Source of the DNA: Candidatus Cloacimonadota bacterium
Lineage (GTDB): Bacteria; Cloacimonadota; Cloacimonadia; Cloacimonadales; Cloacimonadaceae
Direction of reading: 5' to 3'
DNA: 52,387 bases
NCBI GenBank assembly: GCA_029561955.1
Contig: JAKQWO010000048.1
Coordinates: 1 to 52,387, forward strand
How positions within the stretch are numbered: the first letter of the stretch is position 1; every line of letters starts with the position of its first letter. Positions 15,772 through 25,366 of the stretch are shown here, in pieces. The notes under the pieces were generated by a model. That model saw nothing but the letters and a program-made list of their open reading frames with translations, had not been told where the DNA came from and did not search any database. Made by a program: the position numbers and the translations under genes.

Positions 15772-16999
15772 GAAGCTCAGCTCAGCAATCATTACCATCG
15801 GTGATGAGATATTGCTAGGTCAGACGATCAACACAAACTTGAGCTATCTGGCTTCACAGCTTGCACTTCTGGGAGCGCCGGTGGTCTATAATATCACTGT
15901 CAGAGACAAAACTGAAGACATCATGGCGGCTCTGGATTTTTGCGTGAATCGCTTTAATGTGGTGATCAGCACGGGCGGATTGGGCCCTACGGCTGATGAC
16001 ATTACCAAGGCTTCCATTGCCTCCTTCTTTGGAGTGGGGCAGAGCCATCATGAGGATATCTGGCAGAAAGTGCAAGCCCGCTTTGCTTTCAGAGGTATGC
16101 AGGTACCGCTGATAAACCGTAATCAAGCCTTGGTCCCGGATGGTTTTATCGCTCTGCCCAATGATGAGGGAACTGCGCCGGGGCTGTTTTACCGCCATGA
16201 AAAAGGTTGTTTCTTCGCTCTGGCAGGTGTGCCAATGGAGATGAGGCATGTGTTTGAAACGCAAATCATTCCTACTCTCAAAAGAGAATTTCCTCAGCTT
16301 GAAAGCCTGATCCAAAAGACCATCCACAGCTTTGGTATCTCGGAATCTGCTTTGGCGGAGGATTTGGATTTGGCCGATTTACCGTCCGAGCTGACCTTTG
16401 CGTGGTTGCCTCAAACGGGAAGGGTAGACCTGAGACTTTCCGGCTACGATCCCGCACTCCTGAATGAGTGGCAAAAGCGTGTTGCTGACCAGATTCCGGA
16501 GCATGTTTGGGGCTTTGATGAAGATTCACCCGCAAGTGTTTTGGCCTCTTTATTGAAGGAGCGTGGACTCACCATGTCTGCGGCGGAATCCTGCACCGGT
16601 GGTTTGATCACGAAGATGCTTTCGGATGAGCCGGGTGCATCAGACTACCTCTTAGGCGGCGTGGTGAGCTATTCTAACGAGATCAAAAAGCAGGTGTTGG
16701 GCGTGAGTGCGGAAACCCTGTCAAAGCATGGAGCTGTGAGCTCTGAATGCGCTTTTGAGATGCTGAGCGGAATAAAAAGATTGACAAAATCAGATGTTGC
16801 AGTTTCTGTGACCGGTGTAGCAGGGCCCGCCGGAGGTAGCGCCTTCAAACCTGTAGGCACGGTTTATATTGGCTTTTCTTATTTATCCACTTCTTGGGTG
16901 CAGAGATTTCTTCTCACAGGCACCAGAAAACTGATCCGACACAAAGCAGCCGAAATGGCTATTTTGCATATGATTAAAAAGATAAAGGAAACCCAATGA
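15755..16999 (+). CDS. cinA: CinA: molybdopterin-binding-like domain plus NMN deamidase (PncC)
   Basis: About 414 aa. The N-terminal MoCF-like domain has TIGDEILLGQTINTN and STGGLGPTADDITK (COG1058 type, ADP-ribose pyrophosphatase-like in family members). The C-terminal PncC domain has LTMSAAESCTGGLI and VTGVAGPAGGS, catalysing NMN deamidation in NAD salvage. No ATG precedes the conserved SAIITIGDE. TTG 15755, with GGAGAG 6-8 nt upstream, is the best initiator and overlaps proS by 17 bp; GTG 15725 is possible. The stop overlaps purD (ATGA). Confidence 0.92.
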   Translation: MPNHTKKLSSAIITIGDEILLGQTINTNLSYLASQLALLGAPVVYNITVRDKTEDIMAALDFCVNRFNVVISTGGLGPTADDITKASIASFFGVGQSHHEDIWQKVQARFAFRGMQVPLINRNQALVPDGFIALPNDEGTAPGLFYRHEKGCFFALAGVPMEMRHVFETQIIPTLKREFPQLESLIQKTIHSFGISESALAEDLDLADLPSELTFAWLPQTGRVDLRLSGYDPALLNEWQKRVADQIPEHVWGFDEDSPASVLASLLKERGLTMSAAESCTGGLITKMLSDEPGASDYLLGGVVSYSNEIKKQVLGVSAETLSKHGAVSSECAFEMLSGIKRLTKSDVAVSVTGVAGPAGGSAFKPVGTVYIGFSYLSTSWVQRFLLTGTRKLIRHKAAEMAILHMIKKIKETQ

Positions 17000-18237
17000 A
17001 ACACGTCTTAGTGATAGGCAGTGGAGCACGCGAACATGCTATTGCTAAAGCTTTTGGTGCCTCGCACCATGAGCTGGGCATTGCTGTGGCTCCGGGAAAT
17101 GCTGGCATAGCCAAAGATTTTGCCACGCTTGCGCTTAGCTCTGTCGAGGAGATCGTGAGCTATTGTGCGCAAAACCGACCGGATCTGGTGTTTGTGGGGC
17201 CGGAAAACTTCTTGGCGGAAGGCTTGACGGATGAGCTGCAAAAGCTGGATATTGCCTGCATAGGGCCCAGTCAACAAGCCGCCAGGATCGAAAGTAGCAA
17301 GATCTTTGCCAAGGAGATGATGCATAAAAACGGCATTCCTACGGCTTCCTTTTTCTTTACCCACGATGAGAAGCAAGCAATCGAATATATAGAAAAACAA
17401 GGCACTTTCCCTTTAGTGATCAAAGCTGACGGCTTGGCTGGCGGAAAGGGAGTGCACATAGTTCAAGATAAATTACAGGGCATCCAAGCCGTGAAGTTAC
17501 TAATGAGTCAAACATCGAAAGGAGTAGTAATCGAGCAATACCTACAGGGTTGGGAAGTATCTTTATTTGCCTTCAGCGATGGCGAAGATTTTTGTAGTAC
17601 AGTATTTAGCCAAGATCATAAACAGCTTTATGACAACGATAAGGGACCAAATACAGGTGGTATGGGCGCATATGCACCTGTTCCTGAGGCAGATATGTGG
17701 CTTCAGGAGGTGGAAGGGCAGATCATCGCCCCGGTGTTAAAAGCAATGCAGAAAGAAGGATGTCCTTTTATGGGAGTACTTTATTGCGGCTTGATGATTA
17801 CGGAGACCGGCCCCAAGGTGGTGGAATTTAACTGCCGCTTGGGTGACCCAGAAGCTCAGGCCGTGCTTCCTCTTCTAAAGACAGACTTCTATGACCTTTG
17901 CCAAGCAATCGCAGACAAGCGTGTTGGCCAGCTTAAACTTAGCTGGAAGCCAGAGACTTGTGTGGCTGTAGTGATGGCTTCTGGAGGTTATCCTGGATCT
18001 TTTCAAAAGGGATATCCTATCCAAATTGATGCTGACTTGGAGGCGGAGATCTGCTATGCAGGTGTTTCTTCCAAGGATGGCGAGCTTATCACCAGCGGAG
18101 GCAGAGTTTTGAGCGTGCTTAACCTTGCAGAAAGCAAAGAACAGGCACGTGAGCGAGTTTATCGTGAACTAAAGAAGATTCACTTTCAAGATCATTACTA
18201 CCGCAAGGATATCGGCTTGCGGGATAATAAGATATAG
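16996..18237 (+). CDS. purD: Phosphoribosylamine-glycine ligase (GARS)
   Basis: 413-aa ATP-grasp enzyme for step two of purine synthesis. Motifs: LVIGSGAREHAIA at the start, PGNAGIA, VGPENFLAEGLTD, GPSQQAARIESSK, KADGLAGGKGVHI, and NDKGPNTGGMGAYAPVPE (a clear GARS signature). VVEFNCRLGDPEAQAVLPLL carries the metal-binding residues. Normal length. Coupled to cinA by a 4-bp overlap. A small hairpin (CCCTGT/ACAGGG, 18245-18258) lies between it and the following C25 protease gene. Confidence 0.98.
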   Translation: MKHVLVIGSGAREHAIAKAFGASHHELGIAVAPGNAGIAKDFATLALSSVEEIVSYCAQNRPDLVFVGPENFLAEGLTDELQKLDIACIGPSQQAARIESSKIFAKEMMHKNGIPTASFFFTHDEKQAIEYIEKQGTFPLVIKADGLAGGKGVHIVQDKLQGIQAVKLLMSQTSKGVVIEQYLQGWEVSLFAFSDGEDFCSTVFSQDHKQLYDNDKGPNTGGMGAYAPVPEADMWLQEVEGQIIAPVLKAMQKEGCPFMGVLYCGLMITETGPKVVEFNCRLGDPEAQAVLPLLKTDFYDLCQAIADKRVGQLKLSWKPETCVAVVMASGGYPGSFQKGYPIQIDADLEAEICYAGVSSKDGELITSGGRVLSVLNLAESKEQARERVYRELKKIHFQDHYYRKDIGLRDNKI

Positions 18238-18283
18238 GCTTTTTCCCTGTAGACAGGGATCTAATTTTAAAAGGCGGTTACTC

Positions 18284-21200
18284 ATGAAGATACAACACTT
18301 TTTGATCCTAATGCTTACTCTCAGCTTCTCCTTTTTGGGAGCAGAGGGCATTAGCTTAAGCAGCCAAAGCGCAGATGAATTGATCATCGAGTTTGAGCTG
18401 CCGGAATATACTCTGGAGCATGTCCAGAATACCAAAGGCGCTTGGCAGAGACTGACCTCGCCACATGGCAGTGTGGATGCCATCGAAGGCATGCCACTTT
18501 TGAGGGTATTCTCAGAGGCTGTTGGAGTGCCTGTGGATGGGGATATCGGCATCCAAATCATTAGTTCGCAATTCACAACCTTGAGGAATGTCAATCTCAT
18601 GCCTGCGGAAAGGATGGTGTTGGATGGGGAAGAGGTGAAATATGAGTTTTACCAAGATCCCAAGGTATACAATACAAACAATCCTTATCCCGCCCAGATC
18701 GTGGAAAAAGGGGAGTCTGCCTTCATCGGAGACAGGCGTTTTATTCCTCTGCGTATCAGACCTTTCCAATATAAAGCTCTGGCAAAAGAGCTGATCGTGT
18801 ATGACAAAATCCGCATCCGCGTGGATATTTCTGGCACCAAAGAATCAACCAAGAACTTCACCTTTTCTTCGAATCCAATAGACGCTGCTGCTGATGCCTT
18901 TTTCATCAATAATGCCAGCAGTAAGAATTGGCGTCTGCCTCGTCAGCGAGATTACAGCTACGAATCACCCAAAAACTCGGTAAATGGGGTGAATGCTATC
19001 CAATTGATCGTGGATCAGGATGGTATTTATAAGGTGGATAGAGCTTTCTTGCAAGAGATAATTGATACGGAGACAGAGCTTTGGGGTGTGGAAATGGCTT
19101 GGGATTTGGCTACCGTGGACCCACGTAGATTAGAGCTGAAAGATAAGAATGGAAGCGTTCCAATCCACTTTGTGGGTGAGCAGGACGGACGCTTTAACCA
19201 CACCGATCACTTTGAGTTTTATGGGCGTAGGAATGCGGGTGAAAACTCCTATATGGATCTCTATACACAAGAAAACGTTTATACCCTCTATCTTAAAGAC
19301 AGCTTTGGAGCTCGCATGGCTGTGGAAAATGGAGGTTTGGTGCAATCCAATCCATCATTCTTCATCATTCCCGATGCCTTTGAATCCACTGTTCATTTTG
19401 AGGAACAGCTTATCAGAGATAAACTCGGTAAGAGCTGGACTGGCAAGGGAAGCAGGGAATTGGATAGAGACACTTGGTTTTGGAAAAGGATTACGGCACC
19501 TGATCTCGAGTTAATACCTTTTGAGCTTGAGTATCCGATTGGGGGTGTAATCCGAACGGCAAGTGCAAAAGTAGTTCTGCAGGGGCTTACCTATATGGAA
19601 GGGCTACCCGCAAATCAGCAAGATCATGAAGCGACGGTGCGTATCAATCAGGGAATTGTCAATACGCATAGATGGGTAGGGCAGACTGAGCAGGTCTTTG
19701 TAAACCAAGAACCCATTCCTAACTCCTTTTTGAGGCATGGAACAAACAACCTCATTGTGAGTCTCTCGGGAAATACGCCCATGGGAGACAAGGAGCAGAT
19801 TTTGCTGGACTACTTTGAGCTCAAATACTGGAGAGAATATAACACAGTTAGTGATAGACTGCTTTTCACCAAGCCCTCCAATCGTCCTGGCGGCCTTTAC
19901 CAATTTGAATTGGGTGGCTTTTCCTCAGGGGAGGTTTCTGTATACAAGGTGGGCTCAAGTGTCTTCAGCAATATGCAGATAGAGCCCTTTGATCTTGATG
20001 GCATGGCTCCGTGGTCTGTCACACTTCAAGATAGTGTGGCATCCACAGAGGTGCAATACTATGCCTGCACCGAAGATCAGAAGATGAACCCCAAATTTGG
20101 AAGGCTGGATATCAGCTCCGATCTCAAAAACCCTCAAAATCAAGCGGATATCGTTATTATCTCACGCAGGGACTTGCTTTACAACGAGGGGACGGATATG
20201 ATCGTAGACCTCTATGAAAGCGAAGGTCACAGCGTTGCCCGGGTTGATTTTCAAGATATTTTGGATGAATTCAACGCCGGTATCCGCGCTGCTGAGCCAA
20301 TTAGAGATTTTCTTAGCTACGCCTATAACAATTGGGCAGAACCGACGCTGCAACACGTACTGCTCTTGGGAGAAGGGGTCTTTGATGAAAGAGATCACAG
20401 TCCTGCTCGTGAATATGCCGTGTTACCCATCAAAATGGTATGGACTTTCAAACATGGTGCCACAACCAGTGACAATTGGTATGCTTGCATCGTTGGTGAG
20501 GATCCTGTACCGGATATCTCTGTAGCCAGGATCAACGTATGGCAAGTAGAGCAGGTCTTGCCTGTTGCCGAGAAGATGGTTGCCTATAGGGAGCAGTTGA
20601 ATACCAACAAATTGTGGAACAGCCACCTTACCTTTACTACGGGTGGAAAGGTTGATGATGAGACGGATACTTTTGCCCAGCAATCCGAAAGCATGATCCG
20701 ACGTTGTGTCCCAGAAGAATATCGAGTCACCAGAGTTTACACAGCTACTCTCACGGTGAGCCCAGAGTACTTTGGAGGTACATTTAACCTGAAAGACGCC
20801 ATCAACAGTGGTACCCAGTATGTTCAGTTTGTTGGTCACGGTGGAGGTCGTATCTGGGCAGACTATAACCTCTTTAACTTTACTGACGTGGCAACCCTGA
20901 ACAACCAGTGCTATCCCATTGTATTGAGCCTTTCCTGTTATGCCTCTGCATTTGATACCAATGGTATGTCATCAATCAGCGAAGCTCTGGTGCTACAACC
21001 CAATAAAGGAGCTATTAGTACCATGGGCTTTACCGGTCTGGGGTATCTCTATCAAGACCATGACTGGGGTTTGTCTCTCACGGAAGCACTGTTTAAACAC
21101 GATTTTCCCTCTGCTGGCCAAGCTTTGCAATTTGCACTTGCAAGGTACTATTCTTTAGTTTCCAGTGTGGAAGCTCGTTATGCGCTCACGGATGGAGCTG

Positions 21201-23317
21201 CCTATTTGGGCGACCCTCTCATTCGCCCGAAAAAGCCTATCAAGGGTGCGAATGTGAGCCTCGATAGCCACGTCTTGAGCCATGGCGACACCCTCAGGGT
21301 AAGTGCCACCTTCCCACCTGATGTTACAGCAGCCAAACTGTTTATTTTGAAACCTAATGGAGTGGCGGCTAACGTTCCTTATGACTTGCCGGTTATCAAT
21401 GGCTCATACAATGCCAACTATGTGATTCCGCTTGAGCCCAGTAGTCCACAAGTCCGCAGCGTGTATGTGGCAGGGTATTCCGCCAATGAAGAATATGTGG
21501 GACTTACCAGCTTTGGTGTAGGACGTCCGGATATACAGCATGTAGGTTTTAATCCTGCGGTTCCCACTTGGCGGGATTCCGTAGCTTTCAAGGCAAGGGT
21601 TCATACTTCCAGTCCCATTGTGAGCATGAACTGTAAAGCAAGACATTCCACTTCAAACAATTGGAAAACCTTGCCTATGAGCTATGATCCAGTGCAGGAT
21701 CTTTGGGTCACTACTTCCAAGATTGAGCCCAATAGAACGGGGAGTGAGGTGTCCTTCAAATATGTAGTGGTGGTGGAAAAAGGGGAAGGTGAAAACGGGC
21801 AAATGCAGACCGAAACCTTTGAATCTCCTCCCCAGTATTACGTGGTAGCGGGGCCTGACCTGTTTGTGGAAGACGCCAAGCTGGAATTTGAAAGCAACAG
21901 GCCTGTGCTTAAAGTGCTGATCTCCAATATCGGCGATGCTGCCTCTATCCCAGTCATTTTGAGAGTCAGTACCAGGGCTGTTGGTGACACCCTGTGGAAC
22001 CCCAACGATAAAGAGATGCTTCCCTTCGAAGTGAATGAGCAACGTTGGGAAACTGTAAATCTCACTGGCTTGACACCGGGCATGATAGAGTTTAAAGTCT
22101 TTGCCAACCCAGACAAAGCCTTCACAGAATGGAACATCTTTATCAACAGCAATAATGAGCTTATCTTCACCTTGCCCTACAACTACCACACCGTGGAAAG
22201 TGACGGCAAGACTATCCATTCCCTGGATGGCAACCTGGAGTGCGAGATTCCTGCAAACCTCGTTCCAGCAGGCAGAACCTCGCTTTTTACGGTCAATGAT
22301 CTGGGCAATATCGATCCCAACAACCAACCTGACATACACCGCATCTGCTTGCTCTCCTCTGACGGTGCTCGTGATCCGGTTTTTTCAATTGCCTACGAGG
22401 TGCGCACTCTTGATGAGAGCTTGGTGGATTCCACCGATGTATTTGTAGGCGGAAACAGGATTAAGCTCACCTTCAGCTATAGTGCCATGGATCCTGACAC
22501 TCAGGCTCAGGAAAGTGAAAACTCATATAGAATCTACCGGTGGGACGAACGCGGCAGAAAGTGGATCCTGCAAGGTGGAATCATGTCTACCAACATCAAT
22601 AAAGTAGCCTTCGAGGTGAGGCGTCAGGGCATCTACGCTCTTTACAGAAACAGAGACCTGGTGCGTCCAACTATCGACGTAAACGTGCAGGATCAAGAGT
22701 TTACCGTGGGCGGCTACATCTCCGGGAAAGGGATCATCTCACTGCTACTTAGTGATGCGAATGGCATCGACGTATTTGATGATTCCATCAAGCTTTACAT
22801 GGATGGCGTTCAGATTCCTCCAGAGGATTACGTCGTCAGCATCAACTTGGAAAACATCAACCGCATTCCCATCAAATACCAGCTCAACCTCAGACGTGGC
22901 AACTACACCCTGGTGGTGGACTGCAAGGATGTAAACGGCAATTTCAACACCCGTGAAGTGCAGTTTGTGGTCAGCGAAACCTTTGGTCTTAGCAAGGTGG
23001 GCAACTATCCCAATCCCGTCTTAGGCAGAGCGGAAGACCCCAAAAATGACGGACGCACCCGCTTCACCTATGTGCTCACCGATGATGCAGATAACGTAAC
23101 CATCAAGGTTTACACCGTGGCAGGACGCTTGGTGAGAACCTTCAAAAACCTGCCCACCGGCGTAGGTTATCATGAATTCCCGCGCACCCTTTACGGTTGG
23201 GACTGCACGGACGAACTGGGTTTCCCCTTGGCAAACGGAGTATATTTCTACAAAGTGATCGCCAAGAAGGGAGGTAAAACCTTGGAAAAAACCATGAAAA
23301 TGGCCATCTTGAAATAG
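18284..23317 (+). CDS. PorU-like peptidase C25, predicted type IX secretion sortase
   Basis: 1677-aa secreted protein. Signal peptide 1-20; N-terminal beta-rich region to about 600; C25 domain about 620-1000. Catalytic His is H852 (QFVGHGGGR) and Cys is C885 (LSLSCYASAF), 33 residues apart as in gingipains. Ig-like domains follow, including a CARDB-like stretch at about 1190-1290. A FlgD-like C-terminal domain (YPNPV...VTIKVYTVAGRLV...GVYFYKVIA...TMKMAILK) ends the protein. PorV is encoded 12 bp downstream, which favours PorU, the sortase that removes C-terminal sorting domains and attaches cargo, over a simple protease. It is clearly longer than P. gingivalis PorU (about 1160 aa, from memory). 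The exact role is inferred. Confidence 0.85.
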   Translation: MKIQHFLILMLTLSFSFLGAEGISLSSQSADELIIEFELPEYTLEHVQNTKGAWQRLTSPHGSVDAIEGMPLLRVFSEAVGVPVDGDIGIQIISSQFTTLRNVNLMPAERMVLDGEEVKYEFYQDPKVYNTNNPYPAQIVEKGESAFIGDRRFIPLRIRPFQYKALAKELIVYDKIRIRVDISGTKESTKNFTFSSNPIDAAADAFFINNASSKNWRLPRQRDYSYESPKNSVNGVNAIQLIVDQDGIYKVDRAFLQEIIDTETELWGVEMAWDLATVDPRRLELKDKNGSVPIHFVGEQDGRFNHTDHFEFYGRRNAGENSYMDLYTQENVYTLYLKDSFGARMAVENGGLVQSNPSFFIIPDAFESTVHFEEQLIRDKLGKSWTGKGSRELDRDTWFWKRITAPDLELIPFELEYPIGGVIRTASAKVVLQGLTYMEGLPANQQDHEATVRINQGIVNTHRWVGQTEQVFVNQEPIPNSFLRHGTNNLIVSLSGNTPMGDKEQILLDYFELKYWREYNTVSDRLLFTKPSNRPGGLYQFELGGFSSGEVSVYKVGSSVFSNMQIEPFDLDGMAPWSVTLQDSVASTEVQYYACTEDQKMNPKFGRLDISSDLKNPQNQADIVIISRRDLLYNEGTDMIVDLYESEGHSVARVDFQDILDEFNAGIRAAEPIRDFLSYAYNNWAEPTLQHVLLLGEGVFDERDHSPAREYAVLPIKMVWTFKHGATTSDNWYACIVGEDPVPDISVARINVWQVEQVLPVAEKMVAYREQLNTNKLWNSHLTFTTGGKVDDETDTFAQQSESMIRRCVPEEYRVTRVYTATLTVSPEYFGGTFNLKDAINSGTQYVQFVGHGGGRIWADYNLFNFTDVATLNNQCYPIVLSLSCYASAFDTNGMSSISEALVLQPNKGAISTMGFTGLGYLYQDHDWGLSLTEALFKHDFPSAGQALQFALARYYSLVSSVEARYALTDGAAYLGDPLIRPKKPIKGANVSLDSHVLSHGDTLRVSATFPPDVTAAKLFILKPNGVAANVPYDLPVINGSYNANYVIPLEPSSPQVRSVYVAGYSANEEYVGLTSFGVGRPDIQHVGFNPAVPTWRDSVAFKARVHTSSPIVSMNCKARHSTSNNWKTLPMSYDPVQDLWVTTSKIEPNRTGSEVSFKYVVVVEKGEGENGQMQTETFESPPQYYVVAGPDLFVEDAKLEFESNRPVLKVLISNIGDAASIPVILRVSTRAVGDTLWNPNDKEMLPFEVNEQRWETVNLTGLTPGMIEFKVFANPDKAFTEWNIFINSNNELIFTLPYNYHTVESDGKTIHSLDGNLECEIPANLVPAGRTSLFTVNDLGNIDPNNQPDIHRICLLSSDGARDPVFSIAYEVRTLDESLVDSTDVFVGGNRIKLTFSYSAMDPDTQAQESENSYRIYRWDERGRKWILQGGIMSTNINKVAFEVRRQGIYALYRNRDLVRPTIDVNVQDQEFTVGGYISGKGIISLLLSDANGIDVFDDSIKLYMDGVQIPPEDYVVSINLENINRIPIKYQLNLRRGNYTLVVDCKDVNGNFNTREVQFVVSETFGLSKVGNYPNPVLGRAEDPKNDGRTRFTYVLTDDADNVTIKVYTVAGRLVRTFKNLPTGVGYHEFPRTLYGWDCTDELGFPLANGVYFYKVIAKKGGKTLEKTMKMAILK

Positions 23318-23328
23318 GAGCTAACATC

Positions 23329-24339
23329 ATGAAAAAGACATTTACACTCACCTTAACCTGCCTCTTGATTGCTGTATCCTTGAGTGCTGGACGTTATGCT
23401 GGAGATTACATGATCATCGGCTCCGGTGTGCGTGCCATGGGCATGGGTGGAGCCTTTGCTGCTCTCGCAGATGACGGTTCTGCTGTCTTCTGGAATGCTT
23501 CAGGCATCTCCGGAATCAGACAGAGGGAAGCGACAGCCATGCACGCTTTTCTCTACAATGGTCTCGCATCCTACGATAACATCACCTACGTGCAACCGCT
23601 TCCTAACGATGTGAGCATTGGCCTCAACCTCACCCGCCTCACCATCAGCAAAATCCCCTATTTCTCAGAAGAATATCTGATCAACACCAGCGTAGACGAA
23701 CGCATCAACAACAGCGCGCTCCACCTTCCCGGCGTGCCCGATGGCTATTTTAGCAGCACAGATGACTTCTATCAGTTTGCCTTTGCCAAGCGTTTCAGCT
23801 TTGAGGCAAATATGGGATGGCTCTTCTTTGAAATCCCCTTTGATGTGTGCTTGGGCGGCAATGTCAAATTCATCAAACGCAAGCTGAGGAACAACTACGG
23901 CACCGGAACCGGTATCGACCTTTCCTGCAAAGTCACCACAGACTTGGCTGTAATCTTCGATCTCGAAGAACTGGGCGAGCTAGATTTTGGCATGAACTTC
24001 CAAGACATTGCCGGCACAGATATAGCTTGGGATACACCCAACAAGATCAAAGACGAAGTGTTGTTCAACACCAAAGTTGGCATAGCTGTAAGGCAGCCCA
24101 TTCCAGCCTTAAAATCCAAACTCAATGTGGCTTATGACTACGACTACGTCTATGAAGGCACCTCTCACTATGGTGTTGAATGGGAATACAACGACAAAGC
24201 AGCCTTGAGAGCCGGTTATTATGAAAAGCACTTCACCGCAGGTGCTTCGATAAACATCTATGACATCAACCTTGATTACGCCCTGATTACCAATCCCTTA
24301 GGGCTTACCAACCGCCTGGGCTTGCGCCTCAGGTTCTAA
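23329..24339 (+). CDS. PorV/UPF0164-family outer-membrane beta-barrel protein
   Basis: 336 aa with a signal peptide (MKKTFTLTLTCLLIAVSLSAG). The mature start GDYMIIGSGVRAMGMGGAFAALADDGSAVFWNASGI is the hallmark of the PorV/PorQ FadL-like group. The rest alternates hydrophobic and polar residues and ends in an aromatic (LGLRLRF), typical of a barrel. In type IX secretion PorV carries cargo from the translocon to PorU. Strong GGAG ribosome site; 12 bp after the PorU-like gene, so one operon. Confidence 0.88.
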   Translation: MKKTFTLTLTCLLIAVSLSAGRYAGDYMIIGSGVRAMGMGGAFAALADDGSAVFWNASGISGIRQREATAMHAFLYNGLASYDNITYVQPLPNDVSIGLNLTRLTISKIPYFSEEYLINTSVDERINNSALHLPGVPDGYFSSTDDFYQFAFAKRFSFEANMGWLFFEIPFDVCLGGNVKFIKRKLRNNYGTGTGIDLSCKVTTDLAVIFDLEELGELDFGMNFQDIAGTDIAWDTPNKIKDEVLFNTKVGIAVRQPIPALKSKLNVAYDYDYVYEGTSHYGVEWEYNDKAALRAGYYEKHFTAGASINIYDINLDYALITNPLGLTNRLGLRLRF

Positions 24340-24361
24340 TCTTTACAAAAGGAGTAAAGGC

Positions 24362-25129
24362 ATGAAAAAGACCCTTATCACACTCAGCATCCTACTTGTT
24401 GCACTCATCTTGATTTCCTGCTCTGGAAAGGATGAGAGAGAAAAGGATAAGATTCCACCTTACCCTCCCGTCATGATCCCCTATTTGGGGTCCATGGGAG
24501 ACCCTCCCACGAATTTCTACGGTCAAGCTACGCAAATCACTGACGAAAACAGTGGCATAGACGCCGTCGCAGAAGGTGATTGGATTAGGGTAGCCTGGAA
24601 GCCTCTTATCGATGAAGACGTCGCTTTGGTGCGCATATTCCGCTTTGATGAGCTGAATACCGAACCCGTCCAGATTGACTCCATCGCTCCCTCGAAAACC
24701 ACCTACGTAGACAAGGATCACAATCTATTGGAACGTGTGTGGTATTCCTACTTTATCGAAGCGATTGACTTTGCCGGCAACACGGCTTTGAGCGATACAG
24801 TCAGCTTCGGTCTACTCAACAAGCCAACTCTCACCCACCCACCCAATGGCGCCCACTTTAACGCTGTCACAGATACCTTAAAATGGGAATATGCCGGCTT
24901 TGCATCCCAGTACAGAGTCTATGTGTTGGATCCTGAGCACAGGCACATCTTCCACCATGATTTCTTCACTGCCCTTGAGGATAATCTCAGCCTCAGGTTG
25001 CCCAACAACCTGCTGACTCCCTATAGAGGCCAGCACCTCTATTGGAGAGTGGACGCCTACGATTGGGATGAGGAACAACAACAAAACTTCAAAGCCAAAT
25101 CTCAGGAACGCCTCATTTACGTTCCCTAA
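24362..25129 (+). CDS. Lipoprotein with fibronectin-type-III-like folds, in the porU-porV operon
   Basis: 255 aa. Lipobox LISC gives lipidated C20. A Lys/Glu-rich linker follows, then a beta-sandwich region (about 60-150: WIRVAWKPLIDEDVALVRIFRFDE...WYSYFIEAIDFAGNTALSD) like FnIII. A second sheet region follows (TLKWEYAGFASQYRVYVLDPE...YWRVDAYDWDEEQ). Starts 22 bp after porV with AAGGAG. No catalytic residues were seen. Context suggests an accessory or anchoring lipoprotein of the export system; that is inference. Confidence 0.8.
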   Translation: MKKTLITLSILLVALILISCSGKDEREKDKIPPYPPVMIPYLGSMGDPPTNFYGQATQITDENSGIDAVAEGDWIRVAWKPLIDEDVALVRIFRFDELNTEPVQIDSIAPSKTTYVDKDHNLLERVWYSYFIEAIDFAGNTALSDTVSFGLLNKPTLTHPPNGAHFNAVTDTLKWEYAGFASQYRVYVLDPEHRHIFHHDFFTALEDNLSLRLPNNLLTPYRGQHLYWRVDAYDWDEEQQQNFKAKSQERLIYVP

Positions 25130-25225
25130 GGATGGATTGCCTATAACATACCAACCGAAGCTGTCAAAGGCTATACCGAGATGTAACAATGGGTTGACTA
25201 AGCCCAAAATGCAGGTTTCCCCTGC

Positions 25226-25263
25226 ATCAGCGGAGCTGTTTTGCTCAAGCTGATACTTTTTTT
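25226..25263 (+). terminator. Terminator after the porU-porV-lipoprotein operon
   Basis: ATCAGC pairs with GCTGAT (AGCT/AGCT can extend the stem), followed by AC and seven T. A second small hairpin ATGCAGG-TTTCC-CCTGCAT lies just upstream (25209-25227). Confidence 0.55.
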
Positions 25264-25366
25264 GGGTTTAGGCACCATTCTTGCATATACTTTGGACAAA
25301 GGTAGTAGGCGATGAACATCTCACCGTTGACAACTATTAGAAATTAAACATATACAAGGAGTTCAG

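Noticed and set aside
25327-25356. TTGACA...TATACA as promoter of the Kgp-like gene
   Set aside because: The implied transcript start would fall at or past the ribosome site (25356-25361), leaving no usable leader.
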